DNA from: Oscheius sp. JU75
Taxonomy: Eukaryota; Nematoda; Chromadorea; Rhabditida; Rhabditidae
Length of the DNA stretch: 64,000 nucleotides
Reading direction: 5' to 3'
Assembly: GCA_037178855.1 (NCBI GenBank)
Contig: JASJZC010000007.1
Span: 1,550,001-1,614,000, forward strand
In this document: in pieces, positions 55,829 through 64,000 of the stretch
Layout: the number at the start of each line of letters is the position of its first letter
How positions within the stretch are numbered: the first letter of the stretch is position 1
Translations under genes and position numbers: made by a program
Notes under the pieces: generated by a model
Databases searched by the model: none
What the model saw: only the letters and a program-made list of their open reading frames with translations
Told to the model about the DNA's origin: nothing

Positions 55829-58800
55829 TCAAAATATGGGCACTGGATGGTAAAGATTGATTATTTGGGCCGCACGCGGTCCAAAGATTTTGAGTTGTTT
55901 GAGCTCTACCAACTTCTGAAGTTTTTTTGTTCATCTCTTCTAGTTTAGCTCACCTTTTTAGTGTTTTCAACAGTCACGAATTCTCCATATGTTTGACCTT
56001 GTTCGTCATTCTCAATATTGCGACGGAAGACCGTTAAAAAAGATTGGATGCTTGGTGAAAGCCAGATTTTTTGACTTTCGTCCAATCTCATTTCCAGCTG
56101 GTTCATCATTGCTTTTTCGAAGTTAGTGAAGAATGGGTATTGATGCTCCGTTGTTAGAAAGAACGAAAAATGATGACATGCAGAACGGAGAACAGTGTCT
56201 TCTCGTTCCAGCTCCTCCCGTGCAGACATTTTTATTGCAAAAGATGCGTTCGCCTCGTTCAACTTATCAAGATTCTGACACACATTTACCTACAAGCATG
56301 TATGAAAGTTATGAGAGTGCCAAAATACATGATGGTCCACATGATGGTAGCAGTCACGACACAAATTCACTCCATCAAAATAGCCACTACATCTCTGGCC
56401 ATTGCAGCTGTGACAACTTATGAAGTTTCCTTTGTTGAGCCTATTTATATCCTTTTGAATCTAAAACTTCTTGGAATGAAACAATGTGATTTCCAAAACC
56501 TGGTCGATTTCGTCAGACAGCACCAACATTTGTTTGCAGTTGTCAAAGATTTGCAGTGCTAGGGGCTCTGTCAATGCTTCCACGATCCGACAAGTCCGAT
56601 CATGCTCTATCTTCTCTTTAAGCCTCAGATCCTTTTCTTTATCGGCCTGTTTCTGGGCATCATGCACTGGGACCGCCTTTGCAGGAACAGCGACTCCTGT
56701 CAAAGACCTTTCTTGTTTCAGGCTTCCAGATGTACTCGGTCCCTGTTCCATTCTCCAAAGGGTTTTGTTGTTTAAACTTGTTCCGCTGCCTATCTTATCA
56801 GGAATGCTTGCGTTGCAAGCCATAACTTGGCCCAAAGCTGCCTCTTTTCTCTCCACAGGGCCCGGAGGCATTTTGAAAGAAGGAAGACATTGAGCACGTT
56901 CGAGGAGTCTGAAAAGTTAAATGTTTTATACGCTGGCCTTCAAATTGTTTGATTAAATTTTGATAATATTTCTGAACATTGTTCGCAACAACTCTTTGAA
57001 GAAAGTGAAATCAAAACAAGGTAAAAACAAAAAGAAAATCCGTATCATGGCTCAGATATCTCTGAAGTTTGACACTCACTAATCCTACAGAGCCCAAAAT
57101 GGGGCTGAAGAAGAAGGGCTGAATTTTCAGTCGCGTTGCTTCCAACGGACTATTGTTAGCTTTTTTTTGAGAGCAGTCTTACCTACCGCTCTAGTTCTTC
57201 CACATTGTGGTCAAAGAGCTCCTGACATTCTTCTTTCCTTTCTCCATTGGTAGCTTTAGGATATTCTTTGACCGTGCACAAGTAGCGGAATGGCTCGTTG
57301 TCGAAAGCAAACCAGTTTTCTCTCAAAAAGAATCATTCACACTGTCTGTAAAACCTACTTGTTGGTGTTAAGAGCAACATCCTTGAAGTTGTCCCTCAGT
57401 AGGGCAAGACTTCCTCCTGGCGTTTTGCCATTAGTGAAAACAAACACCACGTTGTTGTAAGCAGAGCGTTGAAGTCGTCTTAGCAGATTTTTCAGTGCTA
57501 ATTCCAAAGAAAAGGTTAGGCGCGATTCATTCGCTTTGAGAACGATGCAGATCGAGTCGATTTTACTGGGAAAACACATAGGTCTTTGAGAAACTTGTCG
57601 CCTACTCGAGTTTCTCCAAGAAAGTAAAAGTTTTATCCAGATTAGTGTTGTCTTGCTCGCATCCTTCAGTATCATTCAGTCCGGGAGTGTCAACGATTCT
57701 GACGGTTACTTTCCCAGCCGCAGTGTTGTAAGAGAGTTGGTGTATCATTGGATCCTTAAAAACAGTTTTCATAAATCACTTTTTGAATAATAAACCATTG
57801 TCACCGGTTCCGTTCCATCATTCAGGTTCTTGTTCTTTTGGTTATGCGAGTTAATTGTTAGAGCTGGTTGAACAATTCTGGCCTTGGATCCTACGAAAGT
57901 CGTGAAGCGTGTTGGTACCACAACTCTTGGACCACTTTTGAGAGCTTTGTCAAACGTCTCGTAACGGAAAGAGTTCGCGATTCCGTTGACCATCGTAGTC
58001 TTCCCGCTTCCTGACATTCCCATAAAGACAATCGTTAGAGAATCCTTCTGATCCGGTTCTCTTCCAGCTGTTTCAGTTTCTGAAGTGGAAATCTCTTCAG
58101 GACCAGGAACAATGTCGTTCAAGCTGAATCCATACAGTGAGGAATAAACTTTTGCTCGCTTTTCTGGTTGTTGGATCCTTTCTGCTGCTGGAGTGGAAGG
58201 ATAGGGTTCATGACCATCTATCATCTCCCACGGGCTGTCGCCTTTGTTTTGCTGTTGTCCTGTTTTCGCTTCCTCATTTAGCCTGAAAAATCAATAATTT
58301 TTTTTTTAAACAACTTTAGTATCAATGAATTTTTATTTTTTATGTGTAGATTTGACACAGAAAGGAGTTAGTCAGGAATAGAAACAAAGCAAAAACGAAA
58401 ATTGTGGATTGTTTTATAAAGTGAAACATCAACGAAACTTACGTGTGCTTAGCCAAGTCCATAGCATACTCTTCAGGCCACTTCTTGTTCACAACCTAAA
58501 TTACGACGTTTATGGCTGTGCGCGTGCAAGAAAACACATTTTGTCTGCAAAAACTGAAGAACTGCTCAGCTTCGTCTGTAGTCAGCTGCGATATACAGCT
58601 GACTACACATTCAAACTTTTCAGGGTTCCAGTCCTGCTGAGTACGACTTAGTTTTTCCAGCTGCTTTTGACGCGTCACCTATAAAATAAAAGTTGTATTT
58701 GCGTAGTACAATTTTTACCTCATACATCCATTCATTAAAAAGATGGTCTTCTCCTAGAAGAGCTTTGATGTGTGCAATTTTATTCGAAATCTGCAGATCT

Positions 58801-58973
58801 TTCATTATAGCCCCTTTGACCCTCTCTTTCAGGTCTTCGGGTTTTCCATTCAGAAAAGGTAGTGTTTCAGGGTTGTTCTCAACGTCCTAAACACATTCTA
58901 TTTTCTGCGACGGCACATCTGTTACCATTTCTGTGTCTATCGGGGCTGACAGGACGGCCTCTGAAAAAACCAT
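55829..58973 (-). CDS. Zinc-module P-loop GTPase, copy G3 (apparently intact)
   Basis: Starts MVFSEAVLSAPIDTEM at 58973. An N-terminal helical region of about 150 residues (VKGAIMKDLQISNKIAHIK; DWNPEKFECVVSC) precedes the G domain. The G domain has P-loop GMSGSGKTT near 58010, DTPGLND (G3) and FVFTNGKTPG in the G4 position (Asn-Gly-Lys, not NKxD), then FDNEPFRYLCTV. A polar linker (GPSTSGSLKQERS) leads to a Cys/His cluster (CHSCNGQRC..LCRDCYHHVDHH), followed by a helical C-terminus and a last exon ending YHPVPIF at 55829. A 38-bp final intron (GTGAGC to CTTCAG) replaces an apparent stop. By eye it belongs with AIG1/IMAP-like TRAFAC GTPases. Cys/His zinc binding and any immune role are inference. 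Confidence 0.7.
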
Positions 58974-59112
58974 CCTGAAAACACAAAAAGTTGAACAAAA
59001 ATGTGGTACGTAGAAGCGCTTCTACAGTGCAAAGCATTTCCTGCTATTAATAAGCGTTGTTCAATAAATATTCTCTAAGTATTTGACAAGCATTGGACAA
59101 TTATTATTTAAA

Positions 59113-59370
59113 ACAAGCGACCCGCGAAAGGATGGGTGGTTTGGAGTCTACAAAAACAGGGCAATCAAACTCAGTCAGCTAAAAGTAAAGGCCCAAATCG
59201 CGTCTGAACCTATCGTTTCGTGAAAAAGAAATAGGAGTTCATCCTAAGGGTTAATTTACAAGCTGCAACAACGGCGGTCGTGACTCAGGCTTTTACTTTT
59301 GCCGACTATGTTCTATTATCCTGTTTTTGTAGACTCCAAACCACCCATCTTTTCGCGGGTCGCTTTTTTA
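59113..59370. mobile_element. MITE-like element with 45-bp inverted ends
   Basis: Ends read AAGCGACCCGCGAAAGGATG and its reverse complement (CATCTTTTCGCGGGTCGCTT), each continuing through GGTGGTTTGGAGTCTACAAA. The spacer is about 160 bp. Single-ended partial copies lie at about 46895-46930 and 49664-49700. Confidence 0.6.
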
Positions 59371-59729
59371 AAAATAATAATGGAGGTTGATTCTACATTA
59401 AATTGTAAAAGCGACATACTTCGAGCTCGCGAAACAGAACTTGACGGGGAGATAGTTTTTCTTATCAGTTCTTTACATCGTCATAAGGTCGAGCGGAAAA
59501 TCATGCTAACTTTTCTCACCCCAAACAAAAACAAAGTAGTTTCGTCATGTTTACACAAACTATCCGCACTAAAAATTAGTTTCTTGTCACGCGAAAATAT
59601 ACAATATAATGCAAGATAAGTTTAAAAGTCCATTCCGAAAAGTAGAGAAAAACAATTTCTTTTTACGTGAATGATGTAAATTAGTGGGTTAGTGTAAGAA
59701 TTAAAAAGTCTTCGAAGCCGCCTCTCTTG

Positions 59730-59738
59730 TATATAAAG
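59730..59738 (+). promoter_or_regulatory. TATA box of GTPase gene G4
   Basis: TATATAAAG follows the conserved block TCTTCGAAGCCGCCTCTCTT, 140 bp upstream of the ATG. A TATTTTCAG acceptor 2 bp before the ATG marks a 5' UTR intron or a trans-splice site. Confidence 0.5.
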
Positions 59739-59877
59739 ACAATGGGGCGGGGCTACGTTGGGCGGAGTTTTTCAATTTCTCACTCCATTTACGTAAATAA
59801 GACTCTTATCAGGCGCTCTTCTTCACCGGCTCTTGCTCCTTTCTTTTGCGCATTCCATATCACTCATATTTTCAGTT

Positions 59878-62800
59878 ATGTCCTTTCAATCACCTTCAAG
59901 TGGAAGACGTCAGACGATAGTGACAGCTAATGATTCCTCCGACTCCAACACTCATACAATGGATAACCCAGTTGGAGGAGTTTGTGTTCCGGAATCTATA
60001 GTCACTAGGAATCAGCAATCATCTTCTTCAGAACTCGTCATCCCGCAAGACGTGAGTTCAACCCTGTGGGTGGTTATGCAACAAAGCTTAATATATACTT
60101 TAGTTAATTTTTTTTTCTTTTCTACATCGATTAGGTCGGTTAGAAATTCGTACTTACTGTTTTCAGCTCGCTGATAAGGATGAACCGCCGTTTTTGGCTG
60201 ACATATCTGACGAGGAAGAGCGAGAAAAGGTCCGAATGATTCTCAAGTTCGACATGTCAATAGAAGATCGGCTCAATCGCATCAAGAAAGTTGACGTCAA
60301 GTACTCGATTTACGAAAAGTGTGAAGTATGGCTGAATGAAAAGGTTTCCTGGTTTTTGAAAGTAACTAATAAAAAAACTTTAGGAGAACAGTACGGAGTT
60401 CATTCCACAGTTGCCCGAAAATGTTCAGGGGCTAGCCATTGACTTTGAGAAAGCAGAAGATGTCAAGGGACTGGAACAACTTGTGAAGCAATACGGAAAC
60501 ATAAAGGCTAAGGAGGCTTTCGGCCGCTGGAAGCTCAAGAACGGAATAGTGGAGGAAAAAGAGAGAGAGGATCCAGTCAAAGATGAACCGACAAATGAGC
60601 TCAAGCGGTTAGTTATCAAAAGATTGCTCGTTACAACGAGGTAGCTGGCGAGTAAACTCGTTTAGTGGACGAGGCAGACGTTTTTTTGTTTTTTGTTTTG
60701 TTTAAACATAACTTTTACAAATAATGAATCATAGTGATCGTAAACGTGACATCATGGCTTGATACAAACTTTCCCATAGTCAAGAATCTCAATTCTATCC
60801 TCGGTTGTAAAAGTGATCTGCAATTTTCACATCGTGATTTTGATGCTTCAGAAGCAGCAAGACAGGCAAGAAATATCTACCGAAAGAAGAAGAAGAGCAA
60901 CCAACCGGGAAACGATCCGGAAAGTCAAAAACACACAAGTATTTTACATCTAGCTGCTACATATAAAGTTATTTTTAGAAAACTTGTGAAGGAAGCGGAC
61001 TCTGCAAAAACCGATCGCGGAAAACTGGGAAACAAGGGAGACAAATCTTCTAGAAAAGAAGAACATTGTTCTATCGGGAAACATCTGCAATCTACGCTTT
61101 CTGATAAGGATGAAGACGAAGAAGAAGAGGCGTTCGAAGATGCAGTTCAAGATTTTCAACCACAATTAGATATGTTCCCCAAGTGAGTCATAGGCAGTGT
61201 TTGCGATACTATCTTTTCAGCATGCCCGATGAGATGAATGTTGTCATTCTGGGAGGTACTGGCAACGGGAAATCGACTTTCATCAACGCGGTTGCAAACT
61301 TGCTGACTCGACAGACACTGGAGGATGCTTGCAGAAGTCCAAATGTTCTTATCAAGACCTCGTTCCATCATTTCGATTCAAATGTGAGTATTGCTTTACA
61401 TGCGCTGTGTTATTGCAACGTTAGGGGACATTGTCAACTCTTCATACTCTCCTCTTACCGTTATTGCATGAGTTAAACTCGTTAAAATCTCTCGATCAAG
61501 CCAAATGAAATTCGAAAAATTTACTTCAGGGATTTGAAAAGCTGATTGAACACGAGCCAACAATTTCGATAGAGAGTCAAGGAGACGGTGAGGACGAAGA
61601 CAATCGTACTGGACAGTCGGCAACACAGTCACCCAAATCCTACATATTTGAGTTTGGGTCTACTGGGAACAAGAAGATTCTTCGCCTGATTGATACTCCA
61701 GGCGTTGGCGACGTAAGGGGTATCGATCAAGACAAGTTGAACTTTTCTAAAATTGTCAACTTTATCTCCTCCTTCAAGTATGTTTATTATAGTTTTTGTC
61801 CTATGAGGTTTTAGAAAGATTCATGCGTTTCTGTTTTTGTTGAAACCGAACGAGGCTCGTCTTAGTATTGGCTTTACATATGGAATGAATGAGCTGCTGA
61901 GACATCTACACGCCTCCGCTGCCAACAATATTGTATTCTGTATGTCTAACGGCAAAGGAGTAAGCTACAATCCGCAGGAAACTTATCCAACTCTGAAAAA
62001 GTACCTAAATAAAATCTATGATGAAAAAAAAATTCGCATTCAGCTCGATGGGTCAGTTCTTGGAAAATGTTAGAAAAGTTGTCATTTTTAGGCGCTACTT
62101 TGTCTTCGACTCTATTCATTTTCGGTACGCCGCAGCCAATCGCTACAACATTCAATACTCTCAAAATGAAATCAGAGGTTTTCAAGAGAGTTGGAATTTT
62201 GGCCGTGAGAAGCTTTCAAAGTATGTTGCCATCTACCCGAATACAATATTTTTCAGCATGATCTCGATGATTTGTGACTTTGAACCACATGACGTGAAGA
62301 ATACTCTGAGCGTGAACAAGGTCCGCAAAGCTATCGAACTCATGGCTCGACCACTAGCTGAAATAGCCAAAAATCAGCTGGAAAACATGAACATTATTGT
62401 GAAGAAGAGAAAAGAGGTAAACTTTCTACAAGGGTTTTGAGAAACTTTTTTAGATCGAAGATTGCCTCGCGAATGGTGAAGATCTTCGTGGAAGTCTATA
62501 TATTGAGCAGATTCACATGGATACAGAGGATCTGGATCAGCCAGTTACTGTTTGCACTCATGGAGAATGCGTGACTAGAATTCCTCTTCATCCCAATGGA
62601 GCCGAGGAAATTGTTTATACACAAGAATGCCACAAGGCTTGTTATCTTCTCAATCTTCTTGTAAGTTGGTCTTACAAACAGTGAGTACGTAAAATGTTTA
62701 GCCTGGAGAGATGCCCAATGAAAACATCAGGGAGTGTGAGATTTTTGCGGACAGTTTGGACGAGAACAAGTGCACACAGTGTGGTCATGGCTACGAGGTA

Positions 62801-63565
62801 CATATGCATCTGAGATACAGACTGGTTCGAAGAGTCGAGAGAGTAAGAACAAACAACAAAAATCCCAAATCTTTTTAGTTCATCGACAGAGGCATTGAGC
62901 AAAGTTTGGAAATGAACGCTAACCAAGTGGAGGTTGCGCGGCAATTCATTGCTGACCGGGAAAAACAGCGTCTGGCTTACCAGCGCGATCTCGAGAAGAA
63001 ACAAGAATACTGTGCTCATTTTGCTGTTTTCCTTCAAAAGAACTCTGTTCTTCACTACAATGACCAGTATTTGGCTTATTTATCAAATATAATCAGAGAA
63101 GAGGTGATTGTGAACAAGAATATATGACATAGTTCTTCCAGGAACAGTCAATCCGTGTGGGAGGAAATGATGAAACTTTAGAGAAGCTCAAAGATGCTCG
63201 AGCTCAGTACACGGAAATTGTCAATGTTTTCGAACAAACCGCCCTTCAAGGAGGTAAAGCCAAAAGTATTTACGAGATCGAGGCAATGATTGAAGAGCTC
63301 AAGAATATGGACAACGGGGAAATTGTTCGCGGTGTGGAGGTATTTTCAACATTTTTGTAAAGTGACAGCTGTTCAGAAACTGGAATGGTTCGAGACTAAC
63401 CCTTATGTACACATGGATCCGGTGATTCAAGTGGACAACCAAAACTTTTTTGAAAGGTTTTGGAAGAACTCGATTAAGCCAAGACTTCGAGGTAACAAAG
63501 ACAAAAGCGGACGGACTACTAAACAAGACAAGCCAAGCAGACACGCTAAATTTGAACGTCCTTAA
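59878..63565 (+). CDS. Zinc-module P-loop GTPase, copy G4 (apparently intact, long form)
   Basis: Starts MSFQSPSSGRRQT at 59878. Acidic N-terminal exons (LADISDEEEREKVRMILKF; VKGLEQLVKQYGNIKAKEAF) precede a Lys-rich linker. P-loop GGTGNGKSTF lies near 61252. After an acidic insert come LIDTPGVGDV, KPNEARLSIGFTYGMNELL, a CMSNGKG G4-like motif and FVFDSIHFRYAAANRYN. The Cys/His module (CTHGEC, QECHKAC, CEIF.., CTQCGHGYEVHMH, 62555-62810) follows. A long coiled coil (FIADREKQRLAYQRDLEKKQ) and a basic tail ending HAKFERP finish the protein. The exon junction near 60620-60735 is not resolved by eye. Same architecture as G3 but larger. Confidence 0.7.
59941..62071 (+). repeat. 2,131-bp inverted repeat, arm 2
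   Basis: See arm 1 at 47495-49625. The right edge is inside the intron following the HIQLDG exon. Confidence 0.9.
62555..62815 (+). other. Cys/His (putative zinc) module of GTPase G4
   Basis: Cysteines and histidines are spaced CTHGEC, then QECHKAC, CEIF, and CTQCGHGYEVHMH. The equivalent parts in G1 and G3 read C..C(N)GQRC..C..CxHHxDxH. Metal binding is inferred from spacing only. Confidence 0.5.
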
Positions 63566-63663
63566 AATATAATAAATTTTAATCGTTTTGCACGGTATAT
63601 ATCACACTGGAAGTTCCAGCTGTACTTTTTTGTGCAATTTCTCGTTTGTAATATTCCTTTAGA

Positions 63664-64000
63664 ATGTCGAACTCGAGAAGAATTCGTAGGGAATCTCTCC
63701 CTCCCTCGGACTATTACGATAGGATAAAAACCGTAGCTCAACAGCTGTGCGAGCAATTTGAGTGAGTTTTCAGCGTTTCAAACTCAGAAAATACTTTCAG
63801 CATTGGCATAAATAGCCTCCTGGACAATTCTGAACGAGCGTTGAACAGTGATTTGGCTGAGCTCAAGTCAGTGAGAAAAACAATGAAAAATCTTATCAAA
63901 GATGGGCAGCGAGAGCGTGAAGTAAGGTGAAGCAAGAACCTCGAGTATTCTTTGTTTAGATGTCTCAGCATTTGAAGGGAAGAGAACTTGAGCGGCTTGG
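63664..64000 (+). CDS. Coiled-coil protein, 5' part (runs off the window)
   Basis: Starts MSNSRRIRRESLPPSDYYDR. A 39-bp intron (63762-63800) leads to INSLLDNSERALNSDLAELK and charged helical sequence. Another short intron near 63928 gives MSQHLKGRELERLG. The MSN start, small exons and position next to a GTPase gene parallel the coiled-coil genes at 42135 and 54813. The sequence is otherwise different. Incomplete at the window end. Confidence 0.55.

Overview
The window is nuclear DNA of a nematode, most likely a rhabditid-type species. The evidence is many introns of about 35-45 bp ending in TTTCAG or TTTAG, nematode chemoreceptors, subgroup-III (EGF+CUB) astacins, a GH25 lysozyme of the worm lys type, a DAF-7-like TGF-beta ligand, a DUF1647 glycosyltransferase pair and mariner/Tc1-class elements. 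Gene models below were spliced by eye, so exon edges are approximate unless stated.

Layout. 1-7.2 kb: the 3' part of a tRNA-Arg, an unrecognised type I membrane protein (minus), and two tandem DUF1647 type II membrane enzymes (minus). 7.6-8.6 kb: a dead Tc1-class transposon with full TIRs. 9.5-18 kb: a lysozyme gene carrying an in-frame TGA, two tandem astacin proteases flanking a membrane-anchored fibrinogen-domain protein, tRNA-Glu and tRNA-Arg, then a mariner remnant. 15.4-23 kb also holds a scatter of very small single-pass membrane proteins. 24-25.7 kb: tRNA-Leu, a chemoreceptor fragment and a large imperfect hairpin whose arms carry a tRNA-like segment. 25.7-29.5 kb has no gene I can support. 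29.6-31.3 kb: the TGF-beta ligand. 32-38.8 kb: an Srh-like receptor, a possible RFamide neuropeptide precursor, and a cluster of three related chemoreceptors (one broken). 39-41.7 kb: two transposons sharing a CAGGGTGCGCC terminus.

41.8-64 kb is a young segmental-duplication zone. It carries four copies of a P-loop GTPase gene family and three small coiled-coil genes. Two GTPase copies end in a Cys/His-rich (probably zinc-binding) module that is also recognisable in the intact plus-strand copy. Two GTPase genes look whole (58973-55829 minus; 59878-63565 plus) and two are broken. Two stretches are, as far as I can read, identical with sharp edges: a 1,099-bp direct repeat containing the coiled-coil gene, and a 2,131-bp inverted repeat containing most of a GTPase gene. 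Between the modules sit a deleted Ty3/Gypsy element and two mariner remnants.

The candidate for a little-described system is the repeated pair of an acidic coiled-coil protein gene facing a zinc-module GTPase gene. The lineage-specific expansion, gene conversion and pseudogenes resemble a fast-evolving, possibly defence-related locus. That function is inference only.
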